From contig CAYMOV010000018.1 of assembly GCA_964392085.1 (NCBI GenBank), positions 1 through 39,586 of the forward strand: a stretch of 39,586 nucleotides of DNA, in the 5' to 3' direction. The translations under genes and the position numbers were made by a program. The notes below the pieces were generated by a model. It ran no database searches. It was given only the letters and a program-made list of their open reading frames with translations, and was not told where the DNA came from. This document shows positions 23,650-31,617 of the stretch, one piece after another (the first letter of the stretch is position 1; every line of letters starts with the position of its first letter). Source of the stretch: CAYMOV01 sp964392085. GTDB taxonomy: Bacteria; Oederibacteriota; Muellerivitia; Muellerivitales; Muellerivitaceae.

Positions 23650-25182
23650 CTACTCTTTTACGGGTTTCTTGGCGGTATCCGCCGGGGCGTCGACCGGGGC
23701 GGCCTCCGACAGGTCCGGGCCTGCCGCCTCGTCCTTCGGTTTACCCGTCTCGCGGTCCGCGGAAAGCATCCACTCACCCTCGGCCCAGATCGACAGTTTC
23801 TCGGCGATCACGCTGAGCCGTTGGAGCCGGCTCATGGCGTAGTCCGCCTCGAAGCTCTGGAGCTGGAACTGCGTGGTGCGCCCCAGCGACAGGCGTTCCC
23901 TTTCCTTCTCGGCCTTCTGTTTCTGGATGGCCTCGATCTCGCGGGCCATGTCCAGGCGCCGGTTCACGTCCACCAGCCGGGTCTTGAGGTCTTCCCAGCC
24001 CTGGCGGGTCTCCAAGAGCTTGTCCGCGTAGTTCAATTGGGCCGCCTGGTAGTTTCGCTCATACCCCTCGGCGACCTTCTTGGCCGTGAAAATGTCGAGT
24101 GGCACTTCAACGCTGACGCCCACCCCCATGCTCACGAAACGGCCATTGGTCGATTGTTGGTTCGCCGGGCTGAAGGACCCATCGAGTCCATTCGCGGAAA
24201 CCGCGGCGAAAACCTTCAGGTCCGGCCAGGCGTTGGCCTTCGCGTCCTTCCAAGCCGCCCGTTCGCTCCGGATCTTCGCTTCGGCGGCCCGCAGGTCCCA
24301 ACGCCGAGGGGATTCTCCGGGCCATTGGAAGGCCAGTCCCTCCACTTCACCCTCCAGGTCCCCCAAAGTCTCAGGCACCTCGTCGGAGTCCAAACCCCGG
24401 AGGCGGTTGAAGGCGATGCAGGCCGAGCGCTCCTGCTCCTGGGCCTGCTGCAACTCCAGTTCCCTCACCCGGCGCATGGCCTTGGCCTGCAGTCCCTCCG
24501 AGTCGTCCGCCAACCTCCGGGCCACCCGCTTGTCGGCCCAGGCCACCAGCAGGACGGCGCGGCGCAGGGTATCCTCGCGGATCGTGACGGCCTCCCGGGC
24601 CAACTTCAGGTTCCAATAGGCGTTGCGGGCCTGGAACAGGACCCCCTCCCGTTGGTAGGCCGCCGCGAACTGGGCGGCCTCAAGGGTCGACCGGGCGTTT
24701 TCCATTTTGGCCCTGGTTTGTTTCCCCATGAAATCACTCCAGAGGGGAATCGAGATCGAGGCGCTGGGCCCCACGACATAACCGGGGATCCCTGCGCCCG
24801 GAATCCCGGGCGGGAACGAGGCGCCGTCCACTTCGGTCCGCGTCCAGCCGTAGTTCACGGAGGTGGTGGGTCCGTATTCCCATTTCTTCACCAAGCCGAA
24901 GCCGTAATCATCGGCCGTGGTCTTGTCCCCGTAGAGTTGCTGGAACAGGTGTTGGGACCGGTCGTCGACGCGCACGGCATGGGCCTGGAACTTGGGCGTA
25001 TACATCAGGTCGGTTTCCGCCTTTTGCTTCCCCAGCCCGCTCACCGTATAGGCCGCCGCGCGGAATTCATAACCCTTGCCCCGGACCTGTCCGAGGTAGG
25101 CGTCCAAGGCCAGGCTGTCGGCCGCCCGGGCGGAACTGACCCACCCGACCACCGCCAACAGGATGAATAAAGCGCGTCGCAT
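23650..25182 (-). CDS. TolC-family outer membrane efflux protein
   Basis: 510 residues. Signal peptide MRRALFILLAVVGWVSSARA, then two repeats of long amphipathic helices as in TolC/OprM: the halves contain NARSTLEAAQFAAAYQREGVLFQARNAYWNLKLA and KVAEGYERNYQAAQLNYADKLLETRQGWEDLKT, typical of the 'outer membrane efflux protein' repeat. A 30-residue acidic, Ala/Pro-rich tail follows. It forms the trimeric exit channel for the two RND pumps encoded downstream. AAGGAAAG lies before the ATG. It is 51 bases downstream of the small membrane protein gene. Confidence 0.88.
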   Translation of the reverse strand: MRRALFILLAVVGWVSSARAADSLALDAYLGQVRGKGYEFRAAAYTVSGLGKQKAETDLMYTPKFQAHAVRVDDRSQHLFQQLYGDKTTADDYGFGLVKKWEYGPTTSVNYGWTRTEVDGASFPPGIPGAGIPGYVVGPSASISIPLWSDFMGKQTRAKMENARSTLEAAQFAAAYQREGVLFQARNAYWNLKLAREAVTIREDTLRRAVLLVAWADKRVARRLADDSEGLQAKAMRRVRELELQQAQEQERSACIAFNRLRGLDSDEVPETLGDLEGEVEGLAFQWPGESPRRWDLRAAEAKIRSERAAWKDAKANAWPDLKVFAAVSANGLDGSFSPANQQSTNGRFVSMGVGVSVEVPLDIFTAKKVAEGYERNYQAAQLNYADKLLETRQGWEDLKTRLVDVNRRLDMAREIEAIQKQKAEKERERLSLGRTTQFQLQSFEADYAMSRLQRLSVIAEKLSIWAEGEWMLSADRETGKPKDEAAGPDLSEAAPVDAPADTAKKPVKE

Positions 25183-25233
25183 AGCTCTTTCCTTTCAATC
25201 TTTTCCGGATGCCCAACCGACTTTCCCCTTCAA

Positions 25234-25602
25234 CTAGTCCTCGTCCCCTTCATCGTCAAGCCCGTGACCGGAACCCTTGCCCTCCACGTGGCGGGGGATC
25301 ACCAGCCCGAAGAACGCGGCCGTCAGGCTCACCAACCCTCCCAGGGCCAACGCGGTCAGGGCCGCCACGGTCTGGATCACGTGGCCCAACACTTGGCCAT
25401 AGGCCAGGGAAATCCACAAGCCGCCGAGGGCCAGGCCCACCCCCGCCAAGACGCCCGCCACCGCCACGCCGCCACCGCCGTTGAAATCCACGGCCCCATG
25501 GCCCCGCAGGAACGAGCGTTTGAACTTCTCCTCCATCTCGCGGTGGAACGCGTCCTGGTCCCAGTTCCCGCGGCCGCCCCGACCCTCATGTTTCGGTCCC
25601 AT
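25234..25602 (-). CDS. Small two-helix membrane protein, possible anti-sigma partner
   Basis: 122 residues. The N-terminal 40 residues are soluble and charged (HEGRGGRGNWDQDAFHREMEEKF), followed by two hydrophobic segments (about 44-72 and 77-105) and an acidic Gly/His-rich tail ending DEGDED. Its start overlaps the end of the ECF sigma gene by 17 bases, with GGAGGG as ribosome binding site, so it is translationally linked. Proteins encoded directly after ECF sigma genes often restrain them, but no zinc-finger HxxxCxxC anti-sigma motif is present. I recognise no family. Confidence 0.65.
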   Translation of the reverse strand: MGPKHEGRGGRGNWDQDAFHREMEEKFKRSFLRGHGAVDFNGGGGVAVAGVLAGVGLALGGLWISLAYGQVLGHVIQTVAALTALALGGLVSLTAAFFGLVIPRHVEGKGSGHGLDDEGDED

Positions 25603-26104
25603 CGGACCCTCCCTTTCGCCCCAGGACGTCCCGAAGCGCCCCGAGGGCGTATCGGCAACGGCTGCCGGCGGTGTTGATGGAGATGGCCAGCGTCTCCCCG
25701 ATCTCCCGGAAGGTGAGTCCGCCGTAGTACTTCAGGCGAACCACCGCCTTCTGGGGCTCGGGCAGCTGGGCCACCGCCTCCTCCAAGGCGAGGGGGTCCC
25801 ACTCATCGGGTTCCTCTTCCAACGGTTCCGGCGCCGCGGGCTCAAACCCCTCGGGGAACGGCAGGTGCCGTTTCCCGCGTTTCGCCCGCTTCAAGGCGTT
25901 GAGCCAGATGGACCGCGCCGCGTAGGCGTCCCGGTCCCGCACCCCGAGGTCCGGAAGCCGCCGCCAGACCGCCACCAGGGTGTCCTGGACCACGTCCTCG
26001 GCTTCTTCCCGGTTTCCCAGGGCCCTCAAGGCCAGGCGGACCCAGCCCTTTCGTTTCTTTTCCACCCAATCGTGGAAAGGCAGGTCCGGTTCGCTCGGTT
26101 TCAT
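25586..26104 (-). CDS. ECF-type RNA polymerase sigma factor
   Basis: 172 residues. Region 2 is visible as REEAEDVVQDTLVAVWRRL (32-50) with Trp/Leu-rich core, and region 4 as LPEPQKAVVRLKYYGGLTFREIGETLAISINTAGSRCRYALGALRDVL (about 114-161) with helix-turn-helix. The linker is acidic and proline-rich. Regions 1 and 3 are absent, as in ECF sigma factors. It sits between a TetR gene and an efflux operon on the same strand and may direct transcription of the operon. A hairpin TCCCGC/GCGGGA (26167-26187) between it and the TetR gene lacks a T-tract. No clear promoter is seen. Confidence 0.88.
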   Translation of the reverse strand: MKPSEPDLPFHDWVEKKRKGWVRLALRALGNREEAEDVVQDTLVAVWRRLPDLGVRDRDAYAARSIWLNALKRAKRGKRHLPFPEGFEPAAPEPLEEEPDEWDPLALEEAVAQLPEPQKAVVRLKYYGGLTFREIGETLAISINTAGSRCRYALGALRDVLGRKGGSDGTET

Positions 26105-26191
26105 GGAAGAGAAAACCCCCTCATTCCATAGATCCCCACCAGCCCCTTTTGGTCTATCCCACCCGTTCCCGCGGCGTTCCGGCGGGACGGC

Positions 26192-26806
26192 TTATCCCTC
26201 TTTGAGGTTTCCATAAGTCCGTGACAAGAGACGGATGTAGGCTTCCTCGCTGCCGATGACATCCTGGATCGGGCCCACCATCCGAACCTGCCACGTGTAG
26301 TGGATCAAGGCCGCCAGGAACTGGAAGAGGATGCGCCTCATTTCCTGGGGCTTCATCCGGTTTCCCAGGACCGGTTCCATGATTTCCTTCGCGAGCAACT
26401 CGGTCTGGCGTTTGATGAAGGCCACGTAGAAATCCTTCATCTTGGGGTTGGTGGAGGTCTCGATCAGGAGGATCTTGAGGAAGCTGAGGTTTTCCGGCCG
26501 GGACATTTCCTCGCAATGTTGTTTGGCCAATTGGTAGAACTTTTCCTCCAGGGTCCTGGCGGAGCGGATCTTCTCCAGGAGCAGCGCGTGGTCTTCCGTG
26601 TCCACGTGACATTCGATGACCCCGAACAGGAGGGCTTCCTTGCTTTTGAAATAATGGTAAAGCGTGGCTTTCCGCACCTTGCAGGCTTCCGCAAGGTCCG
26701 ACATGCTGGTGTCGCTGTAACCCCGTTCGGCGAACAACTTCTGGGCCTGGCCCAGGATCCTCTTCCGGTGTTCTTGGTGTTTGGCTTCGTTAAGGGTGTT
26801 TCCCAT
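26192..26806 (-). CDS. TetR-family transcriptional regulator
   Basis: 204 residues from the ATG at 26804-26806. N-terminal helix-turn-helix HRKRILGQAQKLFAERGYSDTSMSDLAEACKVRKATLYHYFKSKEALLF (13-61) is a textbook TetR DNA-binding domain; the C-terminal ligand domain is of the AcrR/FadR size class. A much longer open frame upstream (to 27727) is the antisense of the Thr-Pro-rich gene and is rejected. A perfect 14-base palindrome lies 12 bases before its start (26819-26832), so it probably represses itself. It is the first gene of the sigma/efflux cluster and probably controls it or senses pump substrates; the inducer is unknown. Confidence 0.9.
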   Translation of the reverse strand: MGNTLNEAKHQEHRKRILGQAQKLFAERGYSDTSMSDLAEACKVRKATLYHYFKSKEALLFGVIECHVDTEDHALLLEKIRSARTLEEKFYQLAKQHCEEMSRPENLSFLKILLIETSTNPKMKDFYVAFIKRQTELLAKEIMEPVLGNRMKPQEMRRILFQFLAALIHYTWQVRMVGPIQDVIGSEEAYIRLLSRTYGNLKEG

Positions 26807-26818
26807 GGCGATTAACCT

Positions 26819-26832
26819 ACCGACCGGTCGGT
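26819..26832. promoter_or_regulatory. TetR-type operator palindrome
   Basis: ACCGACCGGTCGGT is a perfect 14-base palindrome between the TetR gene and the divergent Thr-Pro-rich gene, 12 bases from the TetR start codon. Operators of this ACCGACCGGTCGGT type are common for TetR proteins. Confidence 0.7.
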
Positions 26833-26929
26833 TGATAGTCAAGCCGTTCGGCGCGATTTCTTTTCTGGGGGAATCGGGACCCCCAGGGATGGTAAGATCC
26901 TCGTATCCCAAATCCAGCCGGAGGAACCC

Positions 26930-27673
26930 GTGAAAAAGTTTGTCATCCTCTTGTTGCTCCTGCTCCTCGCGTTCCTCGGCTGGCTCGCTTGGCATTGCCA
27001 GGGCAACGTGGACTGCATGAAGGGTTTCTTTGTGGCGCCGCCCACCCCGACCCCCACGGTGACCTTCACCCCCACGGCCACCCTCAAACCAGGCGTGCCG
27101 ACCAACACCCCGACCAAGACGCCCACGGTCACCCGGTCCCCGACACCCACCTTCACACCCACCAAAACCTTCACCCCGACCAAGACCCCGTCGCCCACGA
27201 ACACCTTTACGCCCAGCAACACCCCGACGCCCACTTTCACCTTCACCTTCACGCCCATCTGCACGGTGCAGGCCATCTCCAAACCCATCCGGGAGATTGA
27301 GCCCAACGAGAACGAGACCGAGGCCACCAACCTGGGGGTCCTGCAGGACGGCGGGGAGTTGTCCGCTTATGGGTCCATCACCCGGGTCGGGCCCGGCGGG
27401 GACCACGACGTCTATAAGGTGGACGTGGCCTCCCCCGGCTTTTACGCCATCCTGGACTGCTACACCTATGTGCCGGGCGCGCCCCAGCCCGGCGACAAGG
27501 ATTACAGGTTGAACGCCTATGACATCCTTTTCCGGCCCATTTCCCTTCCCGCCCAGGCCCCCGGCCCGGTGCAGGCGGTCGACCTCAGGCAGGTCGCCGG
27601 CAAGACCTTCTATATAGAGGTGGTGGGGGTCGGGGGACGCCCTGGGTGGTACCGCCTCTCGGTCAAGAAATAA
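26930..27673 (+). CDS. Exported Thr-Pro-rich linker protein with PPC-like domain
   Basis: 247 residues. An N-terminal hydrophobic segment (3-20) is a signal anchor or signal peptide; residues about 38-109 are an almost pure Thr/Pro/Phe linker in (T-P-T/F-T-P-T-x) units, 20 or more prolines long; residues 120-245 resemble a bacterial pre-peptidase C-terminal (PPC) beta-domain: EIEPNENETEATNLGVL, GSITRVGPGGDHDVYKVDVASPGFYAI. The likely role is a surface or periplasmic adhesion/binding module on a stiff stalk. The GTG start follows GGAGGAA closely, and a -10-like TAAGAT lies about 35 bases upstream. It faces the TetR gene divergently, so the operator between them could affect both. Confidence 0.7.
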   Translation: MKKFVILLLLLLLAFLGWLAWHCQGNVDCMKGFFVAPPTPTPTVTFTPTATLKPGVPTNTPTKTPTVTRSPTPTFTPTKTFTPTKTPSPTNTFTPSNTPTPTFTFTFTPICTVQAISKPIREIEPNENETEATNLGVLQDGGELSAYGSITRVGPGGDHDVYKVDVASPGFYAILDCYTYVPGAPQPGDKDYRLNAYDILFRPISLPAQAPGPVQAVDLRQVAGKTFYIEVVGVGGRPGWYRLSVKK

Positions 27674-27745
27674 CCTAGGCCTTACCGGCGATGGGCCCCT
27701 TTGAATGGGGGCCCTTGCCACTCTCATTCGGTCCCCTCCAGCGGT

Positions 27746-27751
27746 TATAAT
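27746..27751 (+). promoter_or_regulatory. -10 box before the TatT-TatP-TatQM operon
   Basis: A perfect TATAAT 50 bases upstream of the GTG start of the TatT gene. No clear -35. A GGGCCCC/GGGGCCC hairpin with an 8-base loop just upstream (about 27690-27712) may end transcription from the Thr-Pro-rich gene. Confidence 0.45.
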
Positions 27752-27801
27752 CCGCCCCGTTGTCCTGATCCCGACGTTTGACCCCTGAGAAGAGGTGCCC
27801 C

Positions 27802-28719
27802 GTGGGGCATTCCAACCCCAAAGCCTGGTTCTTGGCCTTGGTCCTTTTGGGACCCCTGGCCTCCGGCTGTTCCGTGAAGAAGATGGCCATCAACATGGTT
27901 GGAAACGCCCTGTCCGACAGCGGCGAGACCTTCTCCTCGGACGACGACCCGGACTTCATCCGCGACGCCACCCCCTTCTCACTGAAGCTGATGGAAAGCC
28001 TGCTGGAGTCCTCCCCGAAACACGCGGGGCTCCTGAAGGCCGCCTGCAAGGGCTTCACCGAATACGCCTACGCCTTTTTGCAGTCGGAAGCCGATTACGC
28101 CGAGGCGACGGACTACGCGAAGGCCCGTTTCCTGCGGGGCCGGGCCAAGCGGATGTACGCCCGGGCCCTCGGCTACGGCCTCCGGGGCCTGGACCTCCGC
28201 TCGAAGGGCTTTGAGGCGCGGCTGCGCTCCGACGACCCGAAGGCCCTCGCCGCCTTCGGCCGGAAGGACGTGGAGCTTCTTTATTGGACCGGCCTCACCT
28301 GGATGGCCGAGGTGAACCTGGGCAAGGACGACATGGCCCTCATCGGGGACTTAGGGCTCGCGGAGAAGCTGATCGCGCGGGCCTACGAGCTGGACCCCGA
28401 CTGGGGTGAGGGGACGATCCGCGAGTTCTACATCACTTATGGCAGCCGGTCCGCGGCCATGGGCGGCTCGTTGAAACGGGCCCGGGAGCAATACGAGAAG
28501 GCGTTGGCCCTCTCGAAGGGACGCCGGGCCTCCACGTTCCTGGCCCTGGCCGAATCGGTGTCCGAGGCCGAGCAGGACCGCAAGGAATTCGACGACCTGC
28601 TGGACAAGGCCCTGGCCATCGATCCCGACGCGGACAAGCCCAACCGGTTGTTGACCTTGATGTACCAAAAACGCGCCCGCTGGCTCCAAACACAGGCGTC
28701 CAAGCTGTTCGTGGAATAA
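27802..28719 (+). CDS. TRAP-associated TPR lipoprotein, TatT-like
   Basis: 305 residues from a GTG preceded by AGAGGT at five bases. The signal peptide ends in a lipobox (LASGC, Cys23). The mature protein is alpha-helical with TPR-like pairs (FSLKLMESLLESSPKHAGLLKAACKGFTEYAYAFLQ; KARFLRGRAKRMYARALGYG; DLGLAEKLIARAYELDPDWGEG; GSLKRAREQYEKALALSKGRRA) as in the T component of TRAP transporters (Treponema pallidum TP0956), which forms a trimer that binds the substrate-binding protein. The gene order TatT, TatP, TatQM matches that operon. It probably delivers hydrophobic ligand from an outer membrane or peptidoglycan-associated site; the ligand is unknown. Confidence 0.8.
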   Translation: MGHSNPKAWFLALVLLGPLASGCSVKKMAINMVGNALSDSGETFSSDDDPDFIRDATPFSLKLMESLLESSPKHAGLLKAACKGFTEYAYAFLQSEADYAEATDYAKARFLRGRAKRMYARALGYGLRGLDLRSKGFEARLRSDDPKALAAFGRKDVELLYWTGLTWMAEVNLGKDDMALIGDLGLAEKLIARAYELDPDWGEGTIREFYITYGSRSAAMGGSLKRAREQYEKALALSKGRRASTFLALAESVSEAEQDRKEFDDLLDKALAIDPDADKPNRLLTLMYQKRARWLQTQASKLFVE

Positions 28720-28734
28720 CCCTCGGAGGATCCC

Positions 28735-29730
28735 GTGAAGAAACTGATCGCCGCCATTGTCCTCGCCGCCGCCCTGGCGCCCTTATCACTCCGGGCCCAG
28801 TCCCTGCCGGTCATCAAGATGGGCACCTTGGTGCCCGAGGGTTCGGCCTGGTACCTGATCCTCAAGGACATGGGGGAAAAGTGGAAAGCCGCGGGCGTGG
28901 AACTGCGCCTGTACCCGGGCGGGGTCTTGGGCGATGAGAAGGACGTCATCCGCAAGATGCGGATCGGGCAGGTCCAGGGCGGCGTCATGACCGTGGTGGG
29001 CCTCTCCGAGATCGACAAGTCGGTCATGGCCCTCGCCATGCCCATGATGTACAAGTCCGACGAGGAGCTTGACTACGTGCGCGACAAGATGCGCGCCCAC
29101 CTCGAGGCCCGGTTCGCCCAAAAGGGATTCGTGATCCTCAACTGGGGTGACGCGGGTTGGGTGACCTTCTTCGGCAAGAAGCCCATCAAGACCCCGGACG
29201 ACCTGAAGAAAATGAAATTCTTCATCTGGGCGGGCGACAACGATTCCCTATCGCTCTGGAAGTCCGCCGGGTACAACCCCATCCCCCTGGCCCCCACGGA
29301 CATCCTCACCAGCCTCCAGACCGGGTTGATCGATTCCTTCGACACCACCCCCATCTCGGCCTTGTCGTTCCAGTGGTTCAAGGCCGCGCCCCACATGGCC
29401 GACCTCAAGTGGGCCCCCCTCGTGGGGGCCACCGTGGTGACCAAACGCTCCTGGGACAAGCTGACCCCCGCCCAGCGCGCCGACCTGCAAAAGTCGGCCC
29501 TGGACGCCGGCGTGGCCCTGCGGAAGGACATCCGGGCCAAGGAATCCGACGTCATGACGGTCATGAAGAAATACGGCTTGATCGTGGAGTCCCTCACACC
29601 CGACCAGACCGCCCAATGGCAGAAGGTGTTCGAGGATTCCTACCCCAAGATCATCGGCAAGATGGTCCCGGCGGATTCCTTCAACGAGGCCAAGAAGTAC
29701 CGCGATGAATACCGGGTCACCCATAAATAA
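28735..29730 (+). CDS. TRAP periplasmic substrate-binding protein (DctP-type, TatP-like)
   Basis: 331 residues, GTG start with CGGAGGA five bases before it. Signal peptide to about residue 21 (RAQS). DctP-fold: IKMGTLVPEGSAWYLILKDMGEKWK..., GGVLGDEKDVIRKMRIGQVQGG, TPDDLKKMKFF, PTDILTSLQTGLIDSFDTTP, HMADLKWAPLVGATVV. In most DctP proteins the segment after TPeDLKG reads KiRvpg with an arginine that clamps the substrate carboxylate; here it reads KFFIW (Phe163), so the ligand may not be a carboxylate. It probably works with TatT and the fused QM membrane protein encoded next. Confidence 0.85.
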   Translation: MKKLIAAIVLAAALAPLSLRAQSLPVIKMGTLVPEGSAWYLILKDMGEKWKAAGVELRLYPGGVLGDEKDVIRKMRIGQVQGGVMTVVGLSEIDKSVMALAMPMMYKSDEELDYVRDKMRAHLEARFAQKGFVILNWGDAGWVTFFGKKPIKTPDDLKKMKFFIWAGDNDSLSLWKSAGYNPIPLAPTDILTSLQTGLIDSFDTTPISALSFQWFKAAPHMADLKWAPLVGATVVTKRSWDKLTPAQRADLQKSALDAGVALRKDIRAKESDVMTVMKKYGLIVESLTPDQTAQWQKVFEDSYPKIIGKMVPADSFNEAKKYRDEYRVTHK

Positions 29731-31617
29731 ATGGACCCTCTGAAACCCGACCCGCCGGCAGGTCCCGAGGTCCCGTCCTTCGGGGATTTCGAGGGAACGA
29801 ACGCCCCCGCCACGGGATTCATGGGCGGAGTCCACCGGTTCGAGAACCTAGCCCTCACCGCCCTTTTCCTGGTGATGATGCTCCTGCCCCTGACCGACGT
29901 CTTCTCGAGGTTGAGCGGCGTCAGCGTTTTCCCCGACTCATTGGTCCTGGTCCAGAACCTGGTGTTGGTGGTCATGATGCTGGGCGGCGCCATCGCGGCC
30001 CGCGAGGGCAAGCTCCTCACCCTTTCCACGACCAGCTCGCTCCTCCACGGCCTGCCCAAGAAGGTGGCCTCCGTGGCCACCTCGGCCTTCACCGGGGCCC
30101 TCACGGCGTTTTTGGTGGCCGCCAGCGCCCAGGTCGTGGCCATGGATTTCACCTCGGGCGACATCGCGGCCGCCGGCATCCCCCGCTGGGCGCTGGAATG
30201 TTGCCTTCCCCTCGGTTTTCTCGCGGTGCTTCTGAGGGTCCTCTGGCGCTCCTCGTCGGACTGGAAGGTCCGCCTATTGACCTACGGCCTGGCGCTGGCC
30301 CTCGGCCTGGCCGGATGGATGATCCACGCGCCCTCGGGGCTCCTCATCTGGACCATGATGGGCGTCCTGATCCTCTCCATCCTGTTCGGGGCCCCGATCT
30401 TCGTGGCCTTGGGCGGGGCGGCCCTCATCATGATCTGGAACACCGACGTGCCCATCTCCTCGGTCCCCGTGGAGACCGCCCGCATGGTGGTGTCGTCCAC
30501 GATCCCCGCGATCCCCCTATTCACCCTGACCGGATACCTGTTGGCCGAGGGCGGCGCCTCGGAGCGGCTCCTCAAGGTTTTCCAATCCCTCTTCGGATCG
30601 GTCAAGGGCGGCCCCGCCATCGTGACCAGCCTGGTCTGCGCGTTCTTCACGGCCCTGACCGGCGGCAGCGGCGTCACCATCCTGGCCCTGGGCGGGCTCT
30701 TGATGCCGATCCTGATCGCGGAAAAATACAAGGAACGCGACGCCCTGGGGCTTTTGACCAGCGCGGGTTCCCTCGGCATGCTCTTCCCCCCGGCGCTCCC
30801 GGTGATCCTGTACGGCGTAGTGTCGTTGACCCCGATCAACAAGCTGTTCCTCGGCGGCTTCATTCCGGGGATGCTGCTCCTGGTCCTCACGGCCTGGTGG
30901 GGCATGACCAAGGGATCCAAAGAACAGGCCGCCAAACACCCCTTCCGATGGGCCGAAGCCCAAGCGGCGTTGTGGGAAGCCAAGTGGGAACTGTTGTTGC
31001 CGGTCCTGGTCCTGCTCTTCCTCTTCGTCATCAAGACCACCCTCGTGGAATCCGCGGCCCTCACCGCGCTTTACGCCTTTTTGGTCGAGGTGTTCGTCTA
31101 CCGCAACCTGGACGTCAGGCGCGACCTGCCGAAGGCGGTGACCGAGTGCGGCATCCTGGTGGGGGGTGTCCTGCTGATCCTGGGCGTGTCCATGGGCTTC
31201 ACCAACTACATGGTGGACGCCGAGATCCCGGCCCGGATGGTGGAGTGGGTCCGGGGCTCAATCCACTCGACTTGGGTCTTCCTGCTGATGGTGAACCTGC
31301 TCCTCATCGTGGTGGGAAGCCTGCTGGAGATCTTCGCGGCCATCGTGGTGGTGGTGCCGCTCCTGTTGCCCATGGGAATCGCCTACGGCGTCGACCCGGT
31401 GCACCTGGGCATCATCTTCCTGGCCAACATGGAGCTGGGGTTCCTGGCCCCGCCCCTCGGCCTCAACCTGTTCCTGTCGTCCTACCGGTTCAAGAAACCC
31501 ATGACCGAGGTATACATGGCCGTCCTGCCCATGTACGTCATCCTGCACCTCATGGTGCTCCTCATCACGTTCGTGCCGTTCCTCACCACCTGGCTCCCGG
31601 GCCTGCTGGACAAATAA
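29731..31617 (+). CDS. TRAP transporter fused membrane subunit (DctQ-DctM, TatQM-like)
   Basis: 628 residues. The N-terminal ~200 residues match the small Q subunit (four helices); residues about 205-628 match the large M subunit: LFGAPIFVALGGAALIMIWNTDV, AIPLFTLTGYLLAEGGASERLL, AFFTALTGGSGVTILALGGLLMPI, LTSAGSLGMLFPPALPVILYG, PPLGLNLFLSSYRF. TRAP transporters are Na+-driven secondary importers. The start codon follows the stop of the binding-protein gene with no gap (TAAATG), so translation is coupled. The M domain motifs are intact. Fusion of Q and M is known in the TatT-type systems. Confidence 0.9.
   Translation: MDPLKPDPPAGPEVPSFGDFEGTNAPATGFMGGVHRFENLALTALFLVMMLLPLTDVFSRLSGVSVFPDSLVLVQNLVLVVMMLGGAIAAREGKLLTLSTTSSLLHGLPKKVASVATSAFTGALTAFLVAASAQVVAMDFTSGDIAAAGIPRWALECCLPLGFLAVLLRVLWRSSSDWKVRLLTYGLALALGLAGWMIHAPSGLLIWTMMGVLILSILFGAPIFVALGGAALIMIWNTDVPISSVPVETARMVVSSTIPAIPLFTLTGYLLAEGGASERLLKVFQSLFGSVKGGPAIVTSLVCAFFTALTGGSGVTILALGGLLMPILIAEKYKERDALGLLTSAGSLGMLFPPALPVILYGVVSLTPINKLFLGGFIPGMLLLVLTAWWGMTKGSKEQAAKHPFRWAEAQAALWEAKWELLLPVLVLLFLFVIKTTLVESAALTALYAFLVEVFVYRNLDVRRDLPKAVTECGILVGGVLLILGVSMGFTNYMVDAEIPARMVEWVRGSIHSTWVFLLMVNLLLIVVGSLLEIFAAIVVVVPLLLPMGIAYGVDPVHLGIIFLANMELGFLAPPLGLNLFLSSYRFKKPMTEVYMAVLPMYVILHLMVLLITFVPFLTTWLPGLLDK

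Noticed and set aside
27040..27250. Short tandem repeats that could suggest a CRISPR array
   Set aside because: They are the coding repeats of the Thr-Pro linker, without constant repeat and spacer lengths.
26807..27727. N-terminal extension of the TetR gene to a 511-residue protein
   Set aside because: The extension is antisense to the Thr-Pro-rich gene and has no resemblance to protein; the TetR domain starts at the ATG at 26806.
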